A DNA stretch of 64,000 nucleotides from Pratylenchus scribneri (lineage: Eukaryota > Nematoda > Chromadorea > Rhabditida > Pratylenchidae): positions 1,240,001 to 1,304,000 of the forward strand of contig JAQSEB010000004.1 of the NCBI GenBank assembly GCA_030063045.1. The letters run 5' to 3'. Of the stretch, positions 1-11,607 are shown piece after piece. Each line of letters begins with the position of its first letter. The first letter of the stretch is position 1. Below the pieces are notes generated by a model. The model did not search any database. It saw nothing but the letters and a program-made list of their open reading frames with translations, and was not told where the DNA came from. Made by a program: the position numbers and the translations under genes.

Positions 1-45
1 TTGGTTTTTATTATTTATTCAATAATATACAAATAAATTCCACAG

Positions 46-3000
46 GGACATTATTGACGTAATTCGCACATTGTCCACCCAAGCATCACAAGGCCGTAAC
101 GATACACAAATTTCACGATTTGCTCGAGGAAATGCTCGAATAACGCTGGCGGACATGCAGAATAAGCACAAAGAATATTGCCAACGCATCTTTGACAAAC
201 AAAACAAATGGCTTTCAAATCCGGAGCCCGAAATTAGCGATTATGAATGGGACCCAGATGAGGAGGAAACATTTGGAAGAGGTTTAAATAATTTGGGTTA
301 ATTAATTTTGAATTAAATTGAAGTGATTGGCAAACGATTCGAACGAGTTTATTCCACAACCACAATATTGAGCGACGTGGAACGACGAAAGCTGGAATTT
401 GAACGAGAAGAAAAGGAACGAATGAATTTGCAGAAAATGATCCATGGCGAAGTGACCAAAACAGGTTCATCCGTGTCGGCGGCCGCAAAAGAAGCGGTTG
501 GAGGAGGAAAGACAACAGAACAACAAAAAGCGGAAGAAGGAGACACATTCACCGTACCAAATCCACAAAGTCCAAATAATGTATCTTTGTTGGCAGCGAC
601 CGCCGGAGGCCAACAAAGAAAACTGAAAATTTATAGAACTATCAAAAATTTGGATGGCACTGAATCGGTTTAAAAAATTATTTTAAAAATAAATTTAAAT
701 TAAATATTTTAGACTAGAGCCGAAACAGTCACTCATCCGCAGCTGATTGAAGCATATGTTCGGATTAGGTCGACCAGGGACGAAAGTTTCATCAAAGTTT
801 ATGCACAAATGGATGATAAATACAAAGAAGTAAGCGAATAAATTAATATTATAAAATGTTTAAAAATTTGAAGGAAAAGCGAAAAGAAAGACGCCGCCAA
901 CAGGAAAATGCAAGAAAAGCAAAAAAGGAAAAGGGAGAAGAGAAGAAAACAGAACAAAAAATGGTCGAAGGAGAACCACCAACAAAATCGACGGCATCCA
1001 CCAATTTGTTGGTAAAGAAGCCTGGACCAAAACCGAAAAAGGCCAAGATGATGGAAGCGGAAAAGAAAAAAGAGAAGGAAAAAACACCGCCTCCACCACC
1101 ACCGCCGGCGAAACCACCAAAAGAATTGAAAATAACGTGCAGTGCATGCGGAGAAGTTGGCCACATGAAGACGAACAGGAATTGTCCATATTATGGGAAG
1201 GAGGAGGATTTGGCCAAAAAAACTGTGGGCGAACTTTGCCAGGTTTTTAATATTATTTCAAACAAATTTACTGATAAAATTCGCGCAGCCAACAACATCG
1301 AGATTGAGCGATATTCCAGAAGAGGAAGGGGATAGATTGCCATCCGGGGAACTGATCGAGGTGGAGGGAACCAGGCTGAAAATTTCCAAAAAATTGTATA
1401 AACATGCGGAGAAGGAGCGCAAAAATGCATTGAAGTTAGTTTGATATTTTTAAATAAAATTAAATATTTAAAATTTAAAAATAGATTGCACATCCCGCGA
1501 AAAATACTCAAAAATGAAGTGGTGAAAAAAGCAGGCAAAAAGGCGAAAAGTGCATTGAATATGGCGGGCACAACAATGATGCCAAGCAGCAATGAGCCAA
1601 CATTCAGCGGCAGCAGAGAAGGACAGCAGCGATTGCCAACATCCACTTCGGCCATTCAATTCATTAACAAGGAGGAATCCGCCATTCAACAGCAACAACA
1701 AGGAGGTTAGTCGACCGAAAGATTTTACAAAAAATAGGAAGGGATCATTCACTTTTGCCTCTCATTTTTGATTTTTAAGTACCAAAACAACGTGCCGCTC
1801 TCTCCATTAACATTTCTGCCCTTCCACCGGCCGTTTCCACCGCTGCCCAACAAATTGGCCCTCTTTCCGCCATTTCGTCGACCTCATCCACCGGGCCACT
1901 TTCGGCTGGCACCACCATCAAGAGGAGAGGAACGCTGGATGAAGCAGACTATTTGATGGGCCCACAAAAGTCAATTCATCGAAGCAAAAGGGCCGATCCG
2001 AGGGTGTCGATGGCCAGCATTTTCATGGAAATTTTGAATGAGTTGAAGGGATTGGAGGGCTCAGAACATTTCACAGTGCCGGTCAATGTTAAAAAGGTTA
2101 AAAATAAATTAAATAAATATTTAATTTTTTATTTGAAGGTTCCCGACTATTTGGACATTGTGAAGAAGCCGATGGATTTGCAACATATTCGCAAAAATGT
2201 AACCGAAAATAAATACGAACTTCGACGGCAATTTCTCAGCGGTAAATTTTGGAAATTAATTTTTAAATCATTAATTAATTTGACAGATTTAACACAAATA
2301 TTGGTTAATTCAAGCACATATAATGGACCAACACATCCAATAACGGAGGCTGCCAGAAAGGTACAAAAATTAAATTAATTAAATAATTATTTAATATTTT
2401 TAGACGATTCAATTTGCAACAAAAAGGCTGGAAGAAAATGAGCAAAAATTGATTGAACTGGAGAAGCAAATCAACCCTCTTTTGGATGATGACGATATGG
2501 TCGGATTTTCGTATATTTTGAATCAAATTGTGCAAGAATGCAAAAATTTACCAAAATCTGCGGCTTTCCATTCCAGGGTGGATTTGAAGAAGGTTTGCTG
2601 GGCAATTTTGGGTTCAAATAATATTTCCTCAATTTGTTTAGTTTCCTCATTACAATGACAAAATTCAAAGGGCAATGGATTTGGGCACAATAGTTTGTTA
2701 TTTTCCCAATAATCTATTAAAAAATATTTTTAAGGAACAAAACATCAAAGATCATCGTTACACTTCGGTGGCTGCCTTCAAAAAGGATATGGATCAAATT
2801 TTGGCGAACAGCCAAATATTCAATGGGCCCCAATCGGCGTACACGATGAAGGCGCACGAAATTGTGGATTTGACCAATCAATTGCTGGAAAAGCAACAAG
2901 GCACACTGAATGAGCTGGAAACAAACATTCAAAGGGCGCTGAATGCAAATGACGATGGTGGGTTGGGAATTGCGCATTGATGGCCATCCCAAAATCCCCT

Positions 3001-3832
3001 ACTTCAAACCTCACCCAAATCCCTTCAGATAAAAATTTAGGATTAAATTAAGCTTTAAGGTCGTAGGTTTTTGGACTACTAGTTTTTAGGTTAAATTTAA
3101 TTTAAACTAGTTCGAAAAATTCAAATTTTTCCTAGGTAGAGATGGGGTGAAATCGCGCATTGATATACGGGTGTATTTATATTAATTTTGATTTTGCAGG
3201 AACTGCTTCATCGGTGGCCGGCGATGATCGAACAAGTTTGGCCAGTTGGATGAGCAGTGAATTGGCCGCAGCGGAGAGGCAAATCACAGCTGTGGTCGGT
3301 GGAGGAGGACAGCAGGAAGAAATAGCGTTGATTGAAATTCCGGACGACACGGATGATGGCCCTGGCCCCGGTGGTCACTCTCAAGACATCAAATTTTACA
3401 TTGGCGAGGAAGATGCCGGAAGCAGTGGAATAATTGGTATGTTTTAAATGTTAATATTGGTGAATTGATTGAATGAATTTTGCAGGAACAAAAGATGGCG
3501 GCGATTTGCTCCAGGAGGATTTGGCATTGAGCAATGATGACGAGGAGGAGGAGGAAGAAGATTATGAAGAGGGAACAGAGCCAGCCTTGGATGATGAGGA
3601 AGAGGGAGGTGGCCATAAAGGTACAAAATGGGTCAATAATTTTAAATTAATTTTTTAATATTTAGTTTGGGACAAGGACGCAGTCTCCAGTGAATTGCTT
3701 CAGAGTGACATGCATACCAGTGGCCAATTGAACGCGGATTTGGCATTGAGTGAATCGGAAGAGGATGAAGATGAAGGCTTAATATCCGCAAAAAGGCCTA
3801 GAATTGACGATGATTTACATTCTTCCCTTTGA
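46..3832 (+). CDS. TAF1: TAF1, TFIID subunit 1 (C-terminal part, 5' end outside window)
   Basis: Large TFIID scaffold subunit acting in the nucleus at RNA polymerase II promoters. The window enters at an intron acceptor (CACAG, 41-45). Visible exons begin 46-281, 324-667, 713-829, 874-1242, 1289-1434, 1485-1705 and 1780 onward, with introns mostly 40-70 bp. In order I read: an 'RTLSTQ...SRFARG' stretch typical of the TAF1 conserved domain; a basic K/E-rich region; a CCHC-type zinc knuckle 'CSACGEVGHMKTNRNC' (about 1137-1185); an 'IEVEGTRLKIS' segment; a Ser/Pro/Thr linker; then two tandem bromodomains (about 1960-2400 and 2420-2900), each with the acetyl-lysine Asn motif (YNGP, FNGP) and with 'NPLLDDDD' between them. 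It ends in an acidic Asp/Glu tail, stop at 3830-3832. All exon phases join without frame breaks. Family assignment is secure; the N-terminal half is not in the window. Confidence 0.95.
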
Positions 3833-3932
3833 TTATTTACATTTTTTATTCATAAAAATATAAATTATTGATTTATCTGTACTGTATTTTAAAATAACAG
3901 TCATCGATAAAAATTTTAAAGGAAAGGTCTTC

Positions 3933-4776
3933 ATTAATTCCGCCTGTTTTTAAGAATAATTCCACCTATTTTTAAGAATAATTCCGCCTGTTTTAATTCA
4001 ACCTGGCGAACTTAGAATAATTCCGCCTGGCGAACTTAGAATAATTCCGCCTGGCGAACTTAGAATAATTCCGCCTGGCGAACTTAGAATAATTTCGCCT
4101 GTTTAATTCCGCCTGGCGAACTTAGAATAATTCCGCCTGGCGAACTTAGAATAATTCCGCCTGTTTTAATTCCGCCTGGCGAACTTAGAATAATTCCGCC
4201 TGGCGAACTTAGAATAATTCCGCCTGTTTTAATTCCGCCTGGCGAACTTAGAATAATTCCACCTGGCGAACTTAGAATAATTCCGCCTGTTTTAATTCCG
4301 CCTGGCGAACTTAGAATAATTCCGCCTGGCGAACTTAGAATAATTCCGCCTGTTTTAATTCCGCCTGGCGAACTTAGAATAATTCCTCTTGGCAAACTTA
4401 GAATAATTCCGCCTGGCGAACATAGAATAATTCCGCCTGGCGAACTTAGAATAATTCCGCCTGGCGAACTTAGAATAATTCCGCCTGGCAAACTTAGAAT
4501 AATTCCGCCTGGCGAACATAGAATAATTCCGCCTGGCGAACTTAGAATAATTCCGCCTGGCGAACTTAGAATAATTCCGCCTGGCAAACTTAGAATAATT
4601 CCGCCTGGCGAACTTAGAATAATTCCGCCTGGCGAACTTAGAATAATTCCGCCTGGCGAAAATAGAATAATTCCGCCTGGCGAACATAGAATAATTCCGC
4701 CTGGCGAACTTAGAATAATTCCGCCTGGCGAAAATAGAATAATTCCGCCTGGCGAAGTTAGAATAATTCCGCCTGT
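3933..4776 (+). repeat. 24-bp minisatellite array 1
   Basis: Tandem array of a 24-bp unit whose core reads GCCTGGCGAACTTAGAAT on the + strand, about 30 copies. Variant units (CATAG, AATAG, GCAAACTTAG) and shorter connector units 'CCGCCTGTTTTAATT' are interspersed, giving a mild higher-order pattern near 4090-4370. It lies about 100 bp past the TAF1 stop, in the intergenic space between convergent TAF1 and the receptor gene. Because 24 is divisible by 3, frames stay open across it (RRNYSKFA or GGIILSSP per unit on the - strand); I regard these as a by-product of the period. Confidence 0.97.
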
Positions 4777-5150
4777 TTCTATGATTCATTCAGCCTGGAG
4801 AGAATACGATATTGCAGGAGAACAAAAATTCCCAGCAGCATTTTTTGATGGCTCTCCTCTTTTTTCCTTTGATTTGCAGTGAATATTTCAAAAGGGGCCT
4901 TCATTTGTTTTACAATTAGTCTATTTTTAATTTACTTTAAATCATTTTTCAAACAAAAACTATTCATGATGATTTTGTTATCATTTTAAAGAGTAAATAA
5001 GTCTCTAATCCAATCATATCCAAATGATATCTCTAATTTTTGTTGCTAATTTGTTATTTAAATATATCCATTCAATGTCAATTACAATTCTTTTTCCTAT
5101 AACCCATTAGAAAATTTATTCAATTGATTCAAATGGAAAAAAAAAGAATT
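4777..5150. other. Intergenic flank of minisatellite 1, related to the flank of array 3
   Basis: No gene. The stretch around 4940-5060 ('CATGATGATTTTGTTATC', then 'AATCCAATCATATCC') closely resembles 15340-15435, which also lies downstream of a same-orientation minisatellite. The array and this flank therefore appear to belong to one larger repeated module. Confidence 0.6.
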
Positions 5151-8100
5151 TTAAAGTTGGCCTCCACTATTGTAAATGTGAATTAATCTTTGAAGAACAG
5201 CTTTTTGGTCGACTGATTCAAAAACAGTTGGCGCAGACAATAAAATTCCCATTGTGCCACCCAAAGTGACCCCAAAGAAAATGTACAAAAGGAATCTGTC
5301 AATGACCATGGCCACAAATCGCCAATCATCTCGATGCTAAAAAGGGAGCTTTTTCCTATAAAATTCTTTCATTTCCGTGCACCATTTTATGTTCCTCCTC
5401 TTTGCGCAAATGTTCGGTGATATATTCGAGTGCATCGACGGCTTTAGCCTGAAAAAATCAAATATTTCCATTTTACTATTTTTAAAGAGAACGGCTTCAG
5501 GGCTCAACGGGAATTCCACTTCTTTGTTCAGCGAAGATTCATCAACCGTATCGCCGGGTACGGCAGAAACAGAAAGCGAAACTTTGGTGGTGGCCTTTCC
5601 CTCAGGGCAATGTGGATGATGGATTTGTGGCATCGGTGAAGTGGTGAATTTGCCAATCCCAGGCAATTTTGTGTAAAGTCCATTTTTTGGCCGCTTTTGT
5701 TGTTGATTTATTCCAGCATTCGGCCTTTTCATGCAAAGCAAACGAGGCATCAACTTTTTTTGAGGGGATAATTCAATTTAAACATTTATCGACGTGGAAT
5801 GATTTTGGCCGATTCATTAGTTTTTGGCCCATAACTCAGCGAGGCAATAACTAATCTATATCCCAAAACTCTACAAAGTAACCTTAAAATTTGTATGGAA
5901 TTCAAATCAAAGTAAAAAGTTAAATGCCTTTCAGTAAAATGAACTGGAATTTTGAGGAAAAGGCGTTTATTTTTAAGATGTTTCAAAATTTTAAAAAAAT
6001 TGTCAAGCCACTTTTTAGCGGACAATAAAAGCTTTCAAATAGCATAGAGCCTTCCGAAATTAGTAGCAAATTTATTGAGTTATGTCCAAAAGAAATGGCT
6101 AATAAGGGACGATTCAGTGTTTTCTTTGCCTACCCGCATTAGTTTTTCACTCATATCTCAGTGAAGCGATAGCCAATTTTAGAAGGCGATATACTATTGG
6201 AAAGCCGAAAGTGTCCTCTACGAAAACGAATTAAAATAATTATGAATCCACGTCTATGAAAAATGCTTCATGCCTTTGAGTATAATGAACTCGAATTTTT
6301 TGAGGAAAAACCACTTATTTTACTAAAGTAATTGAATTTTCAAAATATTTAATGGCCACTTTTTAGAGGACATTTAAAGCTTACAAATAGCATATAGCCT
6401 TCCCAAATTGGCTTCTTCCTTGTTGAATTATGTCTGAAAGAAATGGCCAAGGAACGATTCAGTGTTTTCTTTGCTGTCTCATTAGTTTCTTACTCATATC
6501 TAAGCGAGGCGATTGCCAATTTGGGAAAGCGATATACCATTGGAAAGCCTTAAATTTACACTACAAATTGGACTCAAAATATTTGTGAATTCAAACCAAA
6601 GAAAAAAGCTTCATGCCTTTGAGTGAAATGAACTCGAATTTTTTTGCATAAAAGCCGCTTATTTTGCAATATTTCAAGTTTCAAAAAATTTATCAAGCCA
6701 CTTTTTATAGGATAGGACAATTAAGGCTATCGAATGGCCTATCGCCTACCCGAATTGATCATTTCCTTGTTTACTTTAGATATAGCCAAAAGAAACGACC
6801 AAGTATAACACAATCGACATCAATACGATTGCCTATCGCCTTAATTCTTGGCCAATAATTCAACGAGGCAATAACCAATTTTGGAAGGCGATATATCATT
6901 GGAAATCCTAAAGTATTTTCTGCAAACTGGCTTTAAAATTTTTATGAATTTAAGCCAAAGAAAAAAGCTTCATGCCTTTGAGTGAAATGAAAATGTATTC
7001 TTAGAGAAAAAGATGTTTTTCAACAAAGTGATGTAATTTTTCAAAATCTTTAAGGCCACTTTTTAGAGGATAGTTAATGCTTTAAAATGACGTAAAGCCT
7101 TCCAAAATTGATAATTTCCTTGTTGAGATATGGCCAAAAAATTGCCTAAGGTACATAATTGGCGGTACAGAATCGCCTTTTTTGGTATTTATCAATTTTC
7201 TGACCTTTAGGAACACATAACGAACCCAATTGGGCATTTTATGTGTGGTCGGTCCTCGATGATAGACATTTATGATGATGACGGTCACCGAAATTGTAGT
7301 GATGTTCAGCACAAATGTGAGGAGCAAATATTTGGCCATTAGTGGAATTGTGGATGAAGTGGGCGGCAAAATTTTGGAGACAAGAAGCAAAAAAACGACA
7401 ATGGAAAGTAAAACTGTGGAAATTAAATGTAGGGGATGGAAAAGAGTGGGAATGAACCCGAAATGGTCAGGGTCATTTTCTCGCCCGAATCAGTGGGCAA
7501 AAAGAAAACGGCCATTGACAAAAATGCCATCAAAACGGTGGGAATAATCGGAAATATAAATAATGGAAGTATATTAGGGAGGAATAGTGCCAACCAAAAC
7601 AATCGTATAAAACAGGGTTTTGCGACGAATTCGAAGCTGGAATTCAATTCGAGTCCCAAAATGAAAATATATTTTGCATAGTGAAAAATGTGCAAATTTA
7701 CCGACGATTCACCAATGATGCCGGGGCATCTTTTAAAGTTAATAAAATAGGTAAAAGTGAAGTATTTTAGTGAAATTACCGATCACATCCCAAATTGAAC
7801 TGACACTTTTTGCGTATTCAGTCTAAATAGAAATATTGGGGAATTGGCCCAAAAAGGTCAAACCAAGTCCATCAATTCAGCCTGCTCAAATTCCATTTTA
7901 ATCTCGTTCTCATTGTACGTCCAAGAGCCAAAAATGAGATGGCAAACTTTTTGGGAAGAAACATCAAATTATTTATATGAGAGATTGGGAAAAGTGAAAG
8001 AGGCCAAATTGAGTACCCATCGATTGAGTATATTTGGACCGTTTCTCTGGCCATAGCTCAACAAAAGAGTAGCCAATTTAGGAAGGAAATATACCATTTG

Positions 8101-11012
8101 AAAGCCCTAAAAGTCCTCTAAAAAGTGGCTATTATAATTTTGGGAAAAATTAGATAATTAATAAAACAACGGCTTTTCCTCCAAAAATTCGGGTTTATTA
8201 CACTCAAATACGTGTAACTTTTTGTAGCTTGAATTTGTAGATTTTAAAAATTAGCCACTTTGTAAAGAACACTTTTAGCTTTCTAATGGTATATCGCCTT
8301 CCCAGATTGGTTAATGCCCCCCTGAACTATGAGCCAAAATCTGATGCATCTTCTACTCAATCGGTAGCATTCATTTCCACCTTTCCTCTATTTTGGCCAT
8401 AGCTCGACAAGCAAGTAACCAATTTTGGAAGGTGATATGCCATTTGAAAGCATTAAATGTCCTTTTAGAAGTGGCTTAAATAGTTTTTGAAAAATTAAAT
8501 AGCTTTGAAAGAAAAAGTTCTTCCTCCAAAAATTCGGGTCATTGAATTAAAGGGCGTATAATTTTTTATACAGCTTGAATTTATAAAATTGGCTACTTTG
8601 TAAAGGACACTTCGGGCTTTCTAAAGGTATATCGTCATCCCAGTTTGGCTTTTGCCTCAATGAACTATGTGCCAAATTCTCTTACTCAAAAATGTCCCCT
8701 TATCCTGGGGGAAAAGAAAACCACCTTGTTCATCAAAGGGAAAATATTCAACATCTAAAAATGAGTTTGAATATTTTTTAGAGATGGCAGCCGAACCAAT
8801 TATGCAAGAACTTTTATAAATTGCTGGTGGCACCCACAGGACATTGCCCTGGTAGTCGATGATCACATTGGACATGAATGAAACTTCATAATTGCCATCG
8901 GCACTAAAATGGAAATGGAATGAAGGAAAATGGAATCTGAATCACTTATTGAAGAGAACCTGAAAAGGATAAATCTAGTGAAAATATTTAAATCAATGGA
9001 TGGACCCACAATATCCGGTAGCCAAACTTTGTCAGGCGAAACTCGCATTTCTTTTATTCCTCCATAATTCACCGGACTCCAACTCATTTGAAAATCCTTG
9101 AATTGAAATAATTTGGATTTATACTTAAATTAGACTGGCCTTCCATTTTAGGGTGAGCCAAACATTTGTGTGCATAATCTGAAAAATGAACAAATTCCCA
9201 AAGAGCATTAGTAAGAAGACCATTTTTTGGCCATAGTTCAACAAGGAAATAATTCTTAAACACTAAAAATCCATTAAAATATGGTTTCAACAACTTAAAA
9301 GTGGATTTTCTCTGAATTTGTTATATTCAAATTTTTTTTCTCAACAAAAATGAGAGATAAAATAAACCATCTAGAAATGATTGGATAGTGGATTATTTAT
9401 TTATTTATTAAATGAAACCAAATCGGCTTGAATGAATGGCATTGTTTGAGCTAAGCTATGTGAATTTATACAAAAATTGTCTTAGAATAATTAAAGTGCA
9501 TGCGTTGAGGATTCATCACAAAGCAAAAGGGAAAAAAAGAGAATCACAAAATGCCGCTGGAAAATTTATTTGTTTTTTCCTTCCTTTTCAAGAAAAGAAA
9601 TACTGTACTCTATCCTCTTCACATTTATTGCTAAAGAAAATGAAGATTAGTGTTGATGTTCATTATATTTCTAACAAATATGATGGCTGATAAAACAGGC
9701 AGAATTATTCTTAAAAACAGGCGGAATTATTCTAAGTTCGCCAGGCGGAATTATTCTAAGTTGACCAGGCGGAATTATTCTAAGTTCGCCAGGCGGAATT
9801 ATTCTAAGTTCGCCAGGCGGAATTATTCTAAGTTCGCCAGGCGGAATTATTCTAAGTTGACCAGGCGGAATTATTCTAAGTTGACCAGGCGGAATTATTC
9901 TATGTTCGCCAGGCGGAATTATTCTAAGTTGACCAGGCGGAATTATTCTATGTTCGCCAGGCGGAATTATTCTATGTTCGCCAGGCGGAATTATTCTATG
10001 TTCGCCAGGCGGAATTATTCTATGTTCGCCAGGCGGAATTATTCTATGTTCTCCAGGCGGAATTATTCTATGTTCGCCAGGCGGAATTATTCTATGTTCT
10101 CCAGGCGGAATTATTCTATGTTCGCCAGGCGGAATTATTCAATGTTCGCCAGGCGGAATTATTCTAAGTTCGCCAGGCGGAATTATTCTAAGTTCGCCAG
10201 GCGGAATTATTCTAAGTTCGCCAGGCGGAATTATTCTAAGTTCGCCAGGCGGAATTATTCTATGTTCGCCAGGAATTATTCTAAGTTCGCCAGGCGGAAT
10301 TATTCTATGTTCGCCAGGAATTATTCTAAGTTCGCCAGGCGGAATTATTCTATGTTCGCCAGGAATTATTCTAAGTTCGCCAGGCGGAATTATTCTATGT
10401 TCGCCAGGAATTATTCTAAGTTCGCCAGGCGGAATTAAAACAGGCGGAATTATTCTTAAATCTTAATTAGCCTGCTGGGAGAAGATGATATACCATTCGA
10501 TTCGAAAGCTATCCTCTACAACTTGACTTTTTTATTTTTATAAAATCTAGCTTTAAAGAAATTTAAATGTTGTAGAAAATATATAATAAACTAATATTGT
10601 TTGAGGAAAATCCACTTTTACAAATTGTTTTGTTTTCAAAAAAAAAAAAAATTAGAATGGCCAATTTTTAAAGAATATTTAATATTTTAAAAGTCAAATT
10701 TCCTTCCCGATTGATTTTTCATTGAGCTTTGTGCCAAAAAACGGTCCCTACCACAAAGAACAAACAATTTGGCCCATAATTCCCTCCACTCACTTGGTCC
10801 TTTTCATCCACACTAATCAACAAAACCAATTGCATTGTCATTCGCACAATTATTGGCTGACTGTCATTTCGAATTGGCAAAATCAGGGAATTGTAGCCTC
10901 GGAACACATCCATCATCAGCCGCTCTTCATCATCGCTGGCCAACACAAAATAATTTTTTGATATGAAGAATAAAGCCAACAAAATTATGTTCGGAAATGA
11001 CCAGAGTGACAT
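5151..11012 (-). CDS. Nicotinic acetylcholine receptor subunit, non-alpha levamisole type (possibly defective)
   Basis: Cys-loop ligand-gated cation channel subunit of the plasma membrane. Reading down the - strand: start codon 11010-11012 and a signal peptide; '[16 protein letters not shown]'; '[13 protein letters not shown]' (9136-9178); '[13 protein letters not shown]' and 'DKVWLPDI' (~9096-9010); '[13 protein letters not shown]' and '[11 protein letters not shown]'; the Cys-loop '[15 protein letters not shown]' with 13 residues between cysteines; '[12 protein letters not shown]'; 'IWDVIDAPASLV'; '[10 protein letters not shown]' before M1; '[11 protein letters not shown]' (M1-M2); '[13 protein letters not shown]' (M2-M3); '[14 protein letters not shown]' after M3; a long cytoplasmic loop; the amphipathic segment '[18 protein letters not shown]'; and M4 '[15 protein letters not shown]'. 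Loop C shows no vicinal Cys pair, so it is probably a non-alpha (UNC-29/ACR-2-like) subunit. Three introns need non-standard splice sites (see findings), so it may be a decaying copy. Introns host many repeats. Confidence 0.9.
5790..7150. repeat. Four tandem ~345-bp foldback units in a receptor intron
   Basis: Head-to-tail units with a period near 345 bp ('GATTCAGTGTTTTCTTTGC' recurs at 6111 and 6456; related units start near 5800 and 6810). Each unit is an imperfect palindrome: a left arm like 'AGCGAGGCGATTGCCAATTT' followed by 'GGCGATATACCATTGGAAAG', and a right arm with its complement ending 'CCTTGTTGAATTATGTC'. The centre carries 'GCTTCATGCCTTTGAGTG'. No coding potential seen. The repeats fill the intron between the M3-proximal exon and the cytoplasmic-loop exon. 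Confidence 0.85.
8025..8690. repeat. Two further foldback units of the same family
   Basis: Two adjacent palindromic units (about 8025-8345 and 8385-8690), each opening with 'GGCCATAGCTC', 'TACCATTTGAAAGC' and 'CTCTAAAAAGTGGCT' and closing with the complementary 'GCCACTTTGTAAAG', 'CTTTCTAATGGTATATCGCC' and 'TGAACTATG'. They are diverged from the 5790-7150 units but share arm order and spacing. They lie in the receptor intron between the Cys-loop exons. Confidence 0.8.
9690..10457 (-). repeat. 24-bp minisatellite array 2 (inverted orientation)
   Basis: Same 24-bp unit as array 1, reading on the opposite strand (core ATTCTAAGTTCGCCAGGC on the + strand), about 31 copies with AAGTTCG, ATGTTCG and TTGACC variants and a truncated-unit alternation near 10262-10430. 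It is bounded on both sides by 'AAAACAGGCGGAATTATTCT'. It sits in the large first intron of the receptor gene. The + strand is open for 262 codons (9650-10438) solely because of the 24-bp period. Confidence 0.97.
10470..10740. repeat. Foldback-family copy next to minisatellite 2
   Basis: Diverged copy of the palindromic family: 'GATGATATACCATTCG' then 'GAAAGCTATCCTCTAC' at the left, 'GAATGGCCAATTTTTAAAG' then 'CATTGAGCTTTGTGCC' at the right. It directly abuts array 2, as relatives do beside arrays 3 and 4. No coding signal. Confidence 0.55.
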
Positions 11013-11607
11013 TCTTTTCTTGATGATTTAATTCAAAATTAAAAGGCATTTATATTTGCGCGAAAATGGAGATAATAAAATTGAACGTATTTATAGGAAT
11101 GTAGGCATTGTTCTCTTTTTCATTCATTCCACTTCATCATAATTCTTCGGAGGTGGGTGGCGAACATTTTGAGGGTGGATTGGGGATGACCGATGATCGA
11201 GGCGAAATGTCAATCAAGTGGGGATTGGGGAGCAGAGTATATAAATGTGGGGAGGCGGGAGGCGACTTGCTTAATCCCCTTTCTCCCTTTCACATTTGGT
11301 GACAAATGGTGGCCAAAAGTGAAGAAGTCAATGGAAGGGAAAGCTTCTGCCGAACAGCTGCTGTCACCAAATAAACTTGAGAAGGAAGGAAGGAAAGAGG
11401 GGATTGAGTTTCGTTTAAGGGGCAAGTGTCAGCAGTGGATGTGGTCAGTCAAACTCTTCTAAACTTTGATTTTTTACTGGACAAGAAAGGCAAATAAATG
11501 GCAAAATGGCAAGAATTGAAAAAAGTGGGACAAAAAAACAAAATAGGAAGTGAAATATTCCCACGGCACTTTTCCTCATTCCTCTCATCCATTATCCCTG
11601 CCTATCA
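11013..11607. other. Intergenic region upstream of the receptor gene
   Basis: About 600 bp between the receptor start codon and the acyl-CoA synthetase stop, both genes on the - strand. It is more G-rich on the + strand than its surroundings. I find no further gene and no motif I can defend as a promoter. Confidence 0.4.

Noticed and set aside
799..1190. Long - strand frames opposite the Lys/Glu-rich TAF1 exon
   Set aside because: Antisense of a purine-rich coding exon; composition explains the lack of stops.
3933..4776. CRISPR-like array
   Set aside because: Units are contiguous without variable spacers, and the genes are eukaryotic.
4084..4789. Two long - strand frames with GGIILSSP or RRNYSKFA repeats
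   Set aside because: They are translations of the 24-bp minisatellite; several frames stay open because the period is a multiple of three.
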